Part shown: positions 10,600-22,468 of the stretch, one piece after another | Layout of the letters: the number at the start of each line of letters is the position of its first letter | How positions within the stretch are numbered: the first letter of the stretch is position 1 | DNA from: Crossaster papposus | Lineage: Eukaryota > Echinodermata > Asteroidea > Velatida > Solasteridae | Assembly (NCBI GenBank): GCA_037893245.1 | Contig: JBAIAA010000238.1 | Span: 496,001-560,000, forward strand | Direction: 5' to 3' | Length of the DNA stretch: 64,000 nt | Made by a program: the position numbers and the translations under genes | Notes under the pieces: model-generated | The model's input: only the letters and a program-made list of their open reading frames with translations | Database searches by the model: none | Told to the model about the DNA's origin: nothing

Positions 10600-13016
10600 T
10601 AGTCTTTGGGCAAGACGTTGCTTAATTCGCAGCCACGAGAGGGCGCTATCGCGTCAAACCATCATCACTCGCCATCCTGTCCGTAACAACGTCTTTGGAA
10701 TTACGTAAAATTGTTTACCGAAAACGGTAAAAAACTAGTGCGCATGCGCTATTTATGTATGTTAATGAAGGAAATCTTTTCTTCGCGCACGCGCACATAC
10801 GACAGCTAGTGTAGAATAGGTCAGGTAGCAAGTACCGAGATACTCGCACGAGTCATCAGAAAGTCGCCGGCACGGTTTTCTCCGTGTGCACGGTGGGCTC
10901 CGAAATGGCAGAAGGAGCGGACAGGAAACCTAGGCGATGGTGTTTAATCTGCGTTTAATTTATGGACATCATGTTTATTTCTAGTGATTTGGATAAATTT
11001 AACCTTTATTATAAGTGCATTGAGGTAGGAATACATTCCTAATCTTCTTACATGTACCTCAATTGCAAGTGTTATTAAAGAATTACATTTTGAAAATGAT
11101 TCACATGTAGTTCATTGAATTTCATTTGAGGCCAAAAATAATTAACAAACAGCACTCTAAATGTCGCTGTTTGCTGCTTTGTATTAATAACTGAAACTCA
11201 ATTAGAATGACTAAATTGGCAACTGCAGTGTAACTGTAAAGATAAAATGTGTCTAATACTAATTATAGTTTTCCCCTCTGAAAAATAGGCCATGTCCGAA
11301 TTCCTTGGCTGCAGCTTATAAATTGCATAAAAGTCTGTGGGAATATTTTTACTAGTAAGAATTAATTGATGATTACCCTGAAGCTTGCTTAGCCCAGTAA
11401 TATACCCAGCACGATATGATGAGACCAAGGGACTACCCTTAGAGTCTAATATGGTGGTATATGGTGGTCTAAGTTAGACCATGCATATACCACCATACAT
11501 ATACACTCTAGTAGTACTTACCTAACGCCCCCCCCCCCCCCCCCTATTCCCTAAAACCTACAAAGAGTCATGAAAAAAACAGAATATTCCGCAAGCACAA
11601 TGGCGACCACAAAGGAGGGGGGGGGGGGGGGGGCAATTTTAAAATTATATGAAAAGGCACATAATTATATACGTAAACCAAATTGTTTCCTTTGAGAAGT
11701 TGGGTTACTGATACTCCCTTCACATACACGGATTTTTCTTACGAGTCTTTACGGATCGCACAGATTCACAGATCCTTACGATTTGGCCAGTTTTACGACT
11801 GATTTAAGTGTTGTTACGAGTTATTACGGGCTATTTACGGTTTATTACGGATTATTACGAGTTATTGCCATGTATTTACGTCAAAATTCCACGATTTGTT
11901 ATGAGTTGTCACGGATAACTACGAGCAACTTACGAGCATTTTACGACCTGTTTACGTGTTGTTACGAATAGTTACGAGTTAGTTACAAGTATTTACGAGT
12001 ACTCAGGATTTGTTGTCAAAAAATATATAAATCCTGCAAATCTCAATGTACATGTACAATCATTCGTAAAGTATACGTATTTATTATTAAAGTACTCGTA
12101 ACTACACGTAAAGTGCTCGTAATAACTTGTAACAATCCGTAAAGTCATCGTAACACGACCCGAATGAAATCGTTAACAACACGTAAGCACTCGTAATAAT
12201 CCGTAAACAATTGTTAACAAAATTGTTACGAGTCATTTACGGATTTTTGCGAGCAGTTTACGGATGGTTACGTGTTGTTGCGAGTGGTTTCGATACTTAC
12301 GGATTGTTACAAGCTTTTTACGAGTTATTTACGGAAAACTCAAACCGTGGACAATCGTAAGATTTGTTTGTGTCTGCGAGTTGTTGCGAGTTGTGACGAA
12401 TTATTTACGGATACCAGCGAGTTATTTACGGATGCTTGCGATTGACCACGAGTTGGAAAAATCCGTGTATGTGAAGGGTGTATAAAGATCCTAAAAAGAA
12501 ATTTGAAAAATAAATTGCAAAGGTGAAATTCGTCCTGAATTTATGACCAAAGAAATTCATAAAAATAAATATATTTTAAGGGGAACGTTGTCATTTTCAA
12601 AATACCAAACGGATTCTGCCTTTAAAACTTGTTGGCAAGAGATATGACCCTAATTAATATGTACCGAAAAGTCTACCATTTTCACGAATAACGTTGAACA
12701 CGTTTGATGATAAAATGTGTACAGTATGTACATGTACATTTGTGTACAATACACGTAAATATGCATACACATACACGTACGTGTACATGTACATGTACAT
12801 CCAGATGCAATGAGAAGTTGAGTCAGGGTGTTAGACCTATGCATATGTATGTTTATGCAAAGTACGTAATGTACGCTGCATTCATTAGGCTAAGCAGGTG
12901 CGTGCGCATATCTCTACCTCGACGTAATTCCAAAGACGTTGTTGCGGACAGGATGGCGAGTGATGATGGTTTGTCTCTCGTGGCTGCGAATTAAGCAACG
13001 TCTTGCCCAAAGACTA
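10600..13016. mobile_element. 2.4-kb non-autonomous TIR transposon, Mutator-like
   Basis: The ends are inverted repeats. The left TIR (10600-10706) begins TAGTCTTTGGGCAAGACG; the right TIR (12922-13016) is its complement over about 95 bp, apart from a 13-bp insert in the left arm. The 9-bp duplication TGATATACA flanks it at 10591-10599 and 13017-13025. The uninterrupted site is seen once at 316-324 in the paralogous block, so the insertion is proven within the window. Long TIRs plus a 9-bp duplication fit Mutator-like elements; Merlin-type elements (8-9 bp) are an alternative. No transposase is visible. C-runs (11527-11544) and G-runs (11617-11633) and a nested MITE lie inside. Confidence 0.9.
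11713..12481. mobile_element. Nested MITE built from TTACGAGT words
   Basis: The left end ACTCCCTTCACATACACGG and the right end CCGTGTATGTGAAGGGTGT form 26-bp TIRs with one mismatch, flanked by TA-containing dinucleotides. The interior is almost wholly TTACGAGT, TTACGGAT and TTACGTG words. They run forward at 11738-12005, reverse at about 12065-12235 and forward again to about 12460. The element lies inside the Mutator-like transposon. It has no coding capacity. Confidence 0.8.
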
Positions 13017-14252
13017 TGATATACACCGCGCTTTACCTTAGATACGCACTGTTTGTTTACTTGATAATGGACAGCAATTGTGTTTAATATCATTGTATTG
13101 GTACTGGTAACGATGGGTTTATTGTGTTGGTAACAACGAGTTATTGTGCTGGTTAATGATGAGTTTGTGTCCAACAAGCCATTACCGGCTAGTATTGTCG
13201 TGCAGGAACAATAGGAATACGTCACGCCTGGATTTTACAACAATTTAACATCGACTATTGTTAACACAGCGATATTCCATAATTTCCTATCGACCAATCA
13301 GAGGGTTTTATTTCACACACGCATGCGCACTAGGTCACATTTAACACAAAGTACGTAACATCAGTACTTGATTTGAAACTAATACTTCAAGAATCATTTT
13401 ACTCCATTTTAACACCAATTTTCATTCCATTTAAAAAAAAAAACATTGGTGGTTTTTGCAGTGTGGGTCGGAAACAAACGAATCTTTATTTCGAATTTTT
13501 GAATGAAAATTTAATAGAAAGTTCAATGCAAGTTGGAATAACGGCTGTTTGTAAAGTTCGAGCATGTAAAATGCTTATGCATTTGCCGCACATATACCGC
13601 GAATAGGCCTATAATATAGAGCACTCTCTCTAAAAAGAGTGGTCATCGGAATCACTCCAAAGTGAGTGGTATAGTGGCTCACTCGATAAAGAGTGATTAC
13701 CCTTAGACGACTTTGTAGCATTTCTTCACTCGAATCAGAGTGAATCCCACTCACAAAAGAGTTAAACCGTTAACACTCGGGCGAGAGAGTGACGTTTTCA
13801 CTCTTTTGCATTTAGAGAGTACAGTATCACACCATATCGTATTACGTGTAGGTACATGTAGACCATGGAGGAATAAAAAGGAATATTCCTCCATGCATAT
13901 AGACATGGAGTTTTTTCCTTCATGTCTATGGTAACACGAATTATGCATGGACATGTAAAATGTACAGTTGTACGTATACACATAGCGATATTATGTGCGT
14001 ATTTGGTGCGAAATACGGTACCCTCTGGAGAGTCATGAACACAATGTGTACAATGGAGACAAAACGTCTCCGGAGGGTAATTTGGGTAAATTGCTTCATA
14101 ATGGAAAGGTGAACTGTCAACGACACCCCGGCAGATTGCACGTGACGTCTTGTGACGTCGCATTGCTATCCATCTTTTCCCCGTTGCTCGTCACGTCGTG
14201 TCGTATGTCAAAAAAGTCTTTGAAACTATACTTGTGCCGGCAGAAGGGCATA

Positions 14253-14551
14253 TGTACGGAAGACGGATAGTGTCACTGTATAGTGGTGAATATATTTTTT
14301 GCAAACGCGCGATTATTTTGTACCATTTATCTGGCGACCGCCACTTAATCTGGCCGCCGCCACATAATATCTGGCAGGCCGCCACTTAATTATCTGGCGG
14401 CTGCCACTTAATTATCTGGCACAAGATTCGAGTAATGGTCCTCACGTGTTATGTGGCGGCCGCCAGAGAAAGGGTATACAAACAAATATTCTCGCGCGTT
14501 TGCAAAAAACATATTTATCAGTATCCAGTGGACCTATCCGTCTTCCGTACA
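14253..14551. mobile_element. Second copy of the CTGGCGGCC MITE
   Basis: Same ends and word array as 1528-1826, with a few substitutions. It was duplicated with the block rather than inserted independently. Confidence 0.75.
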
Positions 14552-14764
14552 TTATGAGGGCTCTGGCGCGAACTTTACATTTGTCACAATTTGTGTTAAA
14601 TTCCGACGAAAATGTTTAAATTCAACTGAAATATAAGTTTTGTAAATTTGACCAAAAGTGCGTTTTCTTTTCAACGTTTTCGGTCATAGTGACACAACGG
14701 AAGGTCAGAGATATGGCAAACTATATATTTTTATATTATGTATGACTAGACGAGTAATCTATAC

Positions 14765-14993
14765 TATAAAAGATGTAAAATGCGCCATCTTGTCCCTGGG
14801 CGCCGCCATCTTGGAACGCAGGGCCGCGTTATCTTGGCGCGTGGTTGGCGCCATGTTGGAGAGACGCGGCGCTTTTGGTCGGGCGACTCGTCGCCGCGCG
14901 TGTGTGCCGCCGGCGTCGGTGCGGCGGGGTGCCGGATCGTTCGCGACGTGACGAATCCCCCGGGAAATAAAAAAAACACCTCATATTCGTCCG
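14765..14993 (+). promoter_or_regulatory. GC-rich promoter-like stretch, second copy
   Basis: Nearly identical to 2040-2270, including all three CCATSTTG motifs. It lies about 550 bp upstream of the second SAP exon. Confidence 0.5.
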
Positions 14994-15538
14994 TGGTGAG
15001 ATTTAGGAGAAACAAACGTTACTGATAAACGTGCGGTCGCTTTTCGATTGCCTGTTGATGTGTGTGGGCCTTTTTGCCTAAACTATTTCGTTATTTTTGC
15101 ATTGTCCTTGCCCGGACTCGAGTTCGGGCCGAAGCCTTCCCGAAATCGTATACCGTAACTCGGTTGCTGAATTGTTGGCTGTTCGCGATTAAGCGGCAGC
15201 TACTGCGTTACACGAAGCCTTCGCAAATAAGCCATTTGCGTGTGGATTTGCATATATCGTTGTACCCCGTCTTCGCTCAATCTAAAATGCACAGTGTGCG
15301 CCGGTTGTCCGCCAGACGGATTATGATTATGCCACTGTTGCTAGACACGTGATTCGGGGCAAGCCGCTACATGGAAACGCACGGCCAGTGGCAGTTTTCC
15401 TGTCTGGTATCTGGAACTACCGCTTGTAAAACAGCGCACGATAGAGATTGTCACCACTCTAAAACACAACAATTTGCTCGATCGTTACAGTACATTATTG
15501 TGTTCTTCTCAAAATCTTTAGGAATTATAGTTTCTTTA

Positions 15539-15695
15539 ATGAATAACAACTTCGAAGGTTGGAACGTGAAGAAACTGCAGACATTTCTTCAAGAGAGAGG
15601 GGTTTCAATAACAGGTTACCTGAAGAAAGAACTGTGCAAGTGCGTGGCCAATCTGAAATTGGCAACCGACCCAAATCTTTCCAGCCCAGGCCCGT
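15539..15695 (+). CDS. SAP-domain protein, first coding exon (partial), copy 2
   Basis: Starts at the ATG at 15539 and encodes the same MNNNFEGW, FLQERGVSITGY and KKELCKCVANL blocks as 2804-2960. The frame stays open into the following GTACGCAGG repeat (stop at 15775), but that tail is repeat-derived and unlikely to be native. No downstream exon or clear splice donor was found, so the gene looks truncated in this copy too. Confidence 0.5.
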
Positions 15696-16138
15696 ACGCA
15701 GGGGGGAGGGGAGAGGGGTGCGACGGGTGCGTACGCACCCCTAAATTACCAAAAGGTCCACATTTTCCGGGGTAAATAATGGTATTTTGATGTAGAAATA
15801 ACTGTACTGGCTGACGAAAAATTTTGGTCTCATTTTTGGTTCCACCAGTACAAATTAGCCAACCAAATTACCGGAAGGTCCACATTTTCCGGGGTAAATA
15901 ATTGTATTTTGATGTAGAAATATACTGGCACACGAAAAATTTTGGTCTCATTTTTTGTTCCATCAGTAGAAATTTGCCCCCAAATTACCAAAAGGCCCAC
16001 ATTTCCCGGGGTAAATAATGGTATTTTGATGTAGAAATAACGGTACTGACCAGAAAAACATTGGTTCCATTTGTGGTCCCATTAGTACAAATTCGCACCC
16101 CCCCCCCCCCCCCCATAACAAATCCTGCGTACGGGCCT
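15688..16138. mobile_element. GTACGCAGG-type TIR element with three internal repeats
   Basis: Inverted ends CCAGGCCCGTACGCAGG and CCTGCGTACGGGCCTGG. The interior is three tandem versions of a roughly 120-bp unit carrying AAATTACC, CCCGGGGTAAATAAT and GGTATTTTGATGTAGAAATA, plus a C-run at 16097-16113. Related single-unit copies are at 22-233 and 30488-30645. No ORF of interest. Confidence 0.75.
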
Positions 16139-16971
16139 GGATACCCTTGACAAAATATTGAAAGACGCTGGCTGCACATTTTCCGACCCATTTAATCTAC
16201 CTGGATTTACAAAGGATTTCTCGAATATATCAGATTTCGGACTATACGATGTCTTCAATTATTTGATTTGTTTTCGAGCGGACTATTATGACCGGCGAAA
16301 ACTTCGAGCGTACAAGTTGTTCCATCACGTGGGGATGGTTCGAAAAGCGCGAGTCGTATGAAGCAGAATCAGTGTCAAAAAGATCGGACGTGTTTTTACA
16401 ACTCGGATGCTTTCCTAATTCGGATTTATTCCTAATTCGGATGCTTTTTGTAAACTCGGATGAATTCGTAATCCGGATGAATTCGTAATTCGGATGAATT
16501 CGTAATTCGGATGCTTTTTGTAAACTCGGATGCTTTTTTAATTCGGATGTTTTTTTAATTCGGATGCTTTTCTAGTTCGGATGGTTTTTTAATTCGAATG
16601 CTTTTCTAGCTCGGATGCTTTTTATAAACTCGGATGCTTTTTTAATTCGGATGCTTTTCTAGTTTGAATGCTTTTTGTAAACTCGGATGCTTTTTGCAAA
16701 CCGAACATATTCGCAAATCGGATGCTTTCCCAATCCGGCACTAGGGTGGCCCTGAAAGGACATCACACATCGCAGATTCTGCGATTTCGCGCATTCTGCG
16801 CGAATTTGAACGATGACAAACATGTTATCGTATCTAAGCATATATCTGAGATGTGGAAGATTTTATTGTAGATTTCTGCACAGATTTGTGTGATAATGAA
16901 TATTTTCTGGGCAGATATTCGAAAAGTCGCATATTTTTATTTTAGATTTCAAGTTCTGCGCAGATTTCTAA

Positions 16972-19179
16972 TACCCCAAACACAATTGGCTTGCGATGGG
17001 TTTGCGATTAGTTTGCGGCGGATTTCTAGGCATTTTTGGCCGGGGCCCCACGGGACTCCTTGCGGCTGCCGGGTCAATTTTTGGCATCGGGCGGGCATCG
17101 AGTTACTTTTAACTCGGACTTAAAACCTGGTGCGGCGTTTCGCATCGCAAACTGATCGCCAATAAATCGGTCGATGCCTAGCCGATGTCCGGCAGGGCAT
17201 CGCACACGTCGGCCGGGCGCCGAGCCAAATTTTGGACAACCCAGACAATCAATATATCGGCCAGGCGCCGCCCACACGCCGGCCGGGTCCCGCCAGGCGT
17301 CCGGCCGACTTGGCGGTGCCTGGCCGGAAATCGGCCGGGGGCCGGACGGCGCCCTACCGGCGCCCAGCCTGAAATCGGTCATGCATCGGCCGGGGCTCGC
17401 AGGGTAAAAAAAGCGGCTCATCTACATCTACATCTACACACAGTTTATCACACAAGTTTCATAGTACAAGTACTACATCTGTTCTTCAGCCACCAATGCA
17501 ACAAGAACCAAGTTGTAGCGGTATAGCGTGCAAACGCCAACCTCTCCCTCAACCGGGCGACCTACACGCGCTGTGCAGGTGCCCGCAAGCGTTGTGGAGG
17601 TATCAACGGCATTTTCTTATTTAATGGCCCTGTCACACCAGAACATTTTAGGCCAACGCGTGAGTAGCGTGTTGTAATTTTGGCAACATGCTGGCAAACG
17701 CTAACCAACGCTAGGCCAGCGTTAGCAACACGATGAGCGCGTTACTCACATGCTGGGACACGCTGTCATACGCTGAGGAAAAAAGAATTTTTTTTCAAAA
17801 TAGCTACAATTTCCAGCGTTTGCCAGCGTGTGACTGCACACGCTGGCGGCGCGTTTTAGATTCGTTACTCACGCGTCGAACACGCTAGGCGATCGTTATC
17901 AACCCGCTACTCACACGCTGGCGTACGCCGGGGTACGCTTGGGACACGCTGGTTATGGCCCTGCCACACCAGGACGTTTTAGGCCAATGCATGAGTAGCG
18001 CGTTAAAAATAGTTGATACGCTGGCAATTGCTGAACTTTCACAGAAAAAGTCAAGTGGAACCGTGATTTCAGCGTGTTCATACAGGTTGATAACGGGTTC
18101 ATAGCGTATGCCAGAGCGTAAGTAGCGTGTGAGGAACGCGCTCAGCGTGTAAGGAACGCATCACTGATTTATAGTAAAAATACGACAGTGGGTCGCCAGC
18201 GTGAGAGTAGTGGGTTGGTAACGATCGTCTAGCGCGTTCGACGCGTGAGTAACGGCCTTCTTGCGCGCCGCTAGCGTGTGCAGTCACACGCTGGCAAACG
18301 CTGATTTTTTTTTAGGTATGTTGAAAAACGAATGTTTGTCTCAGCGTGTGACAGCGTGTTCCAGCGTGTGGGTAACGCGCTCAGCGCGTTGCGAACGCTT
18401 GCCTAGCGTTGGTCAGCGTTTACCCGCGTGTTGCCGAAATTTTAACACGTTGGCCTAAAACGTTCTGGTGTGACAGGGCCATTACTGTAGTAGCGCGTCA
18501 TCTTTTTGTACAACTAATCATGTGGTCGTTGCCGTACGCTGGCGCGCGTTGGACCGCGCTACTCACGCGCTGGGCAGTCGTTCATCAGTCGTCGAGCGCG
18601 TTACTAACGCGTTATTCACGCGCTGGCGAACGCTATGAACCCGTTATTAACGCGTTATGGACACGCTGAAATCACTGTTCAACTTGACTTTTTCTGTGGA
18701 AGTTCAGCGTTTGCCAGCGTATCAACTATTTTTAACGCGCTACTCACGCGTTGGCCTAAAACGTTCTAGTGTGACAGGACCATTAAGAAGGTCAGAGGAG
18801 AGCTTCTGCCGCCGGCCGTTGATCGCTGGCCACTCGACAGGCACACTACAGATGCCCGTCCGGCCGCCGTACGACCTGTAAGAAATGGTTGGCACCCTGC
18901 CGGATACCGCAGGGGTATTGCAAGGACATAAGCAGGGCACCGGACGAGTGCCTGCCGGACACCGGCCGATAAACGGGCCAATAATTCGACCCCATTTCCA
19001 AGAAAGTCGGCCGATCGTCGGTCGGCGACCCCCCGGGCCCCGTCATGGCAGCGTACGGGGCACTTTTAATTGTGACTGTGACCGCCATATAGCACGATCT
19101 TTCGCCGACCTCTACACGCCGGCCGATGCCTAGAAATCGCACACGCCGCCCGGGCTCCGCTTTAATTGTGACTGGGGTA
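16972..19179. mobile_element. GC-rich TIR element with TAA target duplication
   Basis: Short TIRs: TACCCCAAACACAATT at the left, and AATTGTGACTGGGGTA at the right. TAA flanks both sides (16969-16971, 19180-19182). The uninterrupted site reads ATTTCTTAGTACGCAAA at 51154-51170. A 3-bp TWA duplication is the hallmark of PIF/Harbinger insertions; with no transposase this stays tentative. The interior has many ATCGGCCGGGCGCC-like words. A second element is nested at 17621-18786. ORFs here are composition artefacts. Confidence 0.7.
17621..18786. mobile_element. TTAA-flanked element built from ACGCGCTACTCACGCTGG words
   Basis: Ends TGGCCCTGTCACACCAGAAC and its inverse GTTCTAGTGTGACAGGACCA lie next to TTAA on both sides (17621-17624, 18783-18786). 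TIR similarity extends about 48 bp through TAGGCCAACGCGTGAGTAGC. Internal inverted ends at about 17955 and 18485 suggest one copy inside another. The interior is made of CGCTGGC, GCGTGTGAG and CGCTACTCACG words in both orientations. TTAA targets fit piggyBac- or Kolobok-type transposases supplied elsewhere. Confidence 0.75.
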
Positions 19180-19302
19180 TAAGTACGCAAATTTGTGCGA
19201 TGACGCACGGATGGGCACTACATGTACATTTTCACATTAATTAAAATGGTCTTTTAAGACAGTAGGCAACCTAAGAAAGTCTCTCTCAACATTCAGTTTC
19301 AG

Positions 19303-20030
19303 GAATTTATGATTCCAGAAAAACTAGCGCTGGAACAGCCATCGGCCTACGGAGTGGGAACGGCCCGCGCTCTTGCTATGGTCTACGGGATATTAGCGAA
19401 TGGTGGGGCCACGTTGAAAGGTAAAAGGTTACTTTCCTAAAGCGCCATCAACATGGTTATGGACGGGGCACAAGCTGCAGATAATCCTGGTTTGTCGATG
19501 GCCGGAGTAAAGGTTGTTTTCAACGTAGGATTCGTGGTTGAGGTAAGAAGTGTTCTATACTTTATTAAAGGTTGTTTAAAAAAATCGAATCCGAGAGAAA
19601 AAGGAGGAAAACAAAGTAAGATAACACAACATTATTAGGTATTGTTAATTATATTATCTGTGGGTGTGGTGCAATGCTGTGCATGACCAAAATGGGAATC
19701 AACCGCTAGGAATATAGAATGAAGTGGTTTTATATTAAGAAACTCACTCTTTTTGAGAATGAGCTTTTAATTCTTTTACAATTTAGAGAGCGGATCGGGT
19801 GGGGGCGGCAGGCCTTTTTCTTTATATTTTTATTCTTTCCGTTACAGGAGGCACAACGGTTCGGCCACCCCGGCGCAGGGGGCCAGTACGGCTTGGCCGA
19901 CCCTCAACACAAGATTGGGATCGGGTATGTGTCCAGTTTCTGTTCTACGGCTACCATTGGGTTCGACCCCCGATTCACTCCACTGCTGGAGAAGACGTAC
20001 GAGTGCATCGAGAAGCTGAAGGCAAAATAA
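19303..20030 (+). pseudogene. Duplicated last two exons of the beta-lactamase-like gene (broken)
   Basis: 19303-19542 and 19848-20030 match exons 6 and 7 of the gene at 22469-28751. Homology runs through the intron and flanks from about 19230 to 20120 (paralogous to 27945-28840). Splice sites (TTTCAG, GAG|GTAAGA, GTTACAG) are preserved. The first exon has a nonsense change, TCC TAA AGC where the gene has TCC GAA AGC, and one extra codon. The HPG motif, the YGLADPQHKIGIG block and the terminal KAK-stop remain. None of exons 1-5 is found upstream, so this is a 3' fragment and not a working paralogue. Confidence 0.9.
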
Positions 20031-20120
20031 ACGTCAACGATGGTTGCAAAAAGTGCAAGCATTGTCGGCACTGTGTGAATCTCTGAACAAAAGACGTCCA
20101 CACAGTGCAAGTATTCGGTA

Positions 20121-22468
20121 TCATGTGGAGACCTGAACACAATGGAGACAATGGGCGTTAAAATGTCTCCACGTGGTAATTTTTCTATAGGTAATAAAGG
20201 TCTTCACAAGTTTGTTATAAAATAGATATATAGATTTTACTCAAAAACTAGGGTTAGGTTAGTGTTTGGGCTTAGGGTAAATTTGGTAAATAATTCTGAT
20301 TTAAAAAAAATATTGTCGACACTCCAAAGTCTCCACTAGGATACAAATTGTTGAATGTGTAAAGACGCTGTGTAGACTTGCCCATGTCAATGCACACAAT
20401 GTTTCCCCTAAGGGTTATCTTGGCAAAATAAAGGGGGGCACTGGTGTATTTAAATTAGTCTTACAAACGCACTGTGGACCTACGAACAATTGACGTCCAC
20501 GGAATGCGGGAAGATACGGTTTTAGGACTTGGACAGGTCCAGTTTTGCCGTCTCTGAAAAAGAGCTTTAGAGGAAAAACGGGTTAGGGTAATATAGAAAA
20601 GGTAAGAGGAACAGCTGAGAGGTCCAGAATCAAAATTGGAGGTTAAATTTGTTTTGGGGAAGCGAGAAAAATGAGTATTTAGTCAACGTTTTTAAACTAC
20701 ACGAAGACAAAGGAATGTCCACAGGGCGCGCCGTTTGTGCCAGTACTAATTTACCATCGGGCTATGCATATGAATCTCCATCATATAGTACTACTGCTAG
20801 GCAGACTATGGTGGGTAATGTGGGTCGCAACATTGACTCCGCTGGGTCCGGGGTTAATAGTGTTACATTGCCGGTCACCGCGTCGGCGTAATTTGATTGG
20901 GAAGCGGACTGCCCATACCTCGCTCTCAAGAAAATCAGTCTTTGATATAAATAATTCCAAAGTATTAAGTAATAGAAGTGTGTTTATTACTACATTTAAT
21001 TCAGGTTATTATTTCAGCTGTATAAATAGGGAGCTATAGCACCCTCAGTTCACATGGGCTAGCTTTCCAACCGTACGTACAATGGTGGAAACATTCATTG
21101 TTAAACTGATATTCAAATTGAAACCACTAAAGACACCTAATACATTTGCACTTGTATTTTTAAAGCCAAGTTGTTTGGAGGAAAGTTTCCTAAAATTTGT
21201 GAGGCATGTGTGCCCAAATGTTTGTGTGGCAAGCGTGCCAGGTTGTTGGGGGTAAGCGTGCCCAATTTTATATGTGACAAGCGTGTCAATTCGTTGGAGG
21301 CAAGCATGCCCACATTTTTGTGGCAAGCGTGCCAAGTTGTTCAGACATTGTAAGGCATTTGAGTTAGTTTAATAAATAATGAGTTCCGCCAATTTAAAAA
21401 GTGGGGGCAAGCATGCCAACCGTTAATTTTGGAATTTCAAATTTCATACAATGTTGACTTTGCAAACTGCCAGAAATTTAAGGCATTTTGCTCATAGTTG
21501 TGCCACATTAAATAAAGGCAGTTTGAGATGTTTCAGAAACCACAAGTTCCGTGTTCAAGTTTTTTTTTTTTCTGCGGTTTGTCTGAGAATAAATGGAGAA
21601 AACAATTGTCCAAGTACAAGAAGATGCATAATCACTACCCACCCTGGCCTTCCAGGAGCTTGTAATATTTGTAGAATGTCTCGTCAGGTTTTGGATTGTC
21701 AGCGGAGTAGGTACGGGGTTCAACCGTTTGCTTGCATGGCAGCAATACTTAGGGCGTCACCGCGCTTCCTCCCTTATAATCTGCTTGGCCCTCGGGTTAC
21801 ATGAACATAGACAGGGAAGGAGGTGTGGTCGGCCGGGGAATCCTAGAACCCAGAAGAGTCCTATGAGTCGGTAATGGGCTCACTGAGTTAAGTCAAAAGT
21901 CCGTACCGCTGAATGCTTGGTCAACACCACGTAACTTGTTTTTCTTTTTTTCTATCCCCTAACGACCAATGCAGACGTACTGTATTATTTTCTTGATTCA
22001 ATTATACCCTTGTAAAAAAATTCGTAGACCACGGGATTGAAGCGTTTCACAACAAAGGCTTATTTGGAGCCTGTGGGGTTAAAAGGGTTAAATGATAAAA
22101 ATGCACAATTACTTTATTACAATATCAGAGGCAACCAATCTCTATAACAACTTATGAGTGTCCAGGTAAATATTGACACAAGTCCTCCAGTGGTTTTTCA
22201 TAAATGCTTCATCATGAGTCTACAATAGTCGTCGATAAGTTGTCATGCAATAATTACAAACACAAGCCCCTGGCTTGAAACATGTAACAACCGTAGGAAA
22301 AATTCCTTTTCGCTAAGCAGCCGCATCTGGCTATACATACATTATCAAACATTATCATCGAACAAAGTACAAGTTTAATACTTGTTGATTGCTGTATGTT
22401 TTAGCTATACATATAGACCAGCGTTGATAACTTGAAGCCTTTGCAACCAGAAAATCCATTCATCGAAC
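20121..22468. other. Intergenic stretch upstream of the host gene
   Basis: Mostly AT-rich single-copy-looking sequence with short ORFs lacking recognisable domains. A degenerate word array lies at 21170-21420 (listed separately). TATACATATA at 22404-22413, about 60 bp upstream of the start codon, is TATA-like but weak evidence for a promoter. Confidence 0.4.
21170..21425. repeat. GGCAAGCGTGCC word array
   Basis: About eight degenerate copies of GTGGCAAGCGTGCCAAGTTG, spaced 25-35 bp, all in the same orientation. The core GGCAAGCGTGCC is near-palindromic (GGCA...TGCC). No TIRs were found around it. Confidence 0.7.

Larger units (their letters stand above)
13017..15695. repeat. Duplicated block, copy 2, right part
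   Basis: Begins with the right target duplication TGATATACA (13017-13025) and matches 316-2960. It holds the second copies of the ACTCACTCT array (13620-13810), the CTGGCGGCC MITE (14253-14551), the promoter-like stretch and the SAP exon. Past 15695 it continues into a GTACGCAGG element, which copy 1 lacks beyond GGCCCGT. Confidence 0.95.
16357..19226. repeat. TTCGGATGC word-array element, copy interrupted by nested insertions
   Basis: Starts TATGAAGCAGAATCAGTGTC, followed by about 380 bp of degenerate TTCGGATGCTTTTTNTAA words (16380-16735). Then come CACTAGGGTGGCCCTGAAAGG and a GCAGATTT-rich part. It resumes at 19183 with GTACGCAAATTTGTGCGA up to about 19226. The same sequence without the insertion is present at 50520-51215 and, inverted, in the right arm of that foldback (to 54371). 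Confidence 0.85.

Noticed and set aside
21451..21804. 117-residue plus frame upstream of the host gene
   Set aside because: No domain, and a T-run inside. The opposite strand is equally open.
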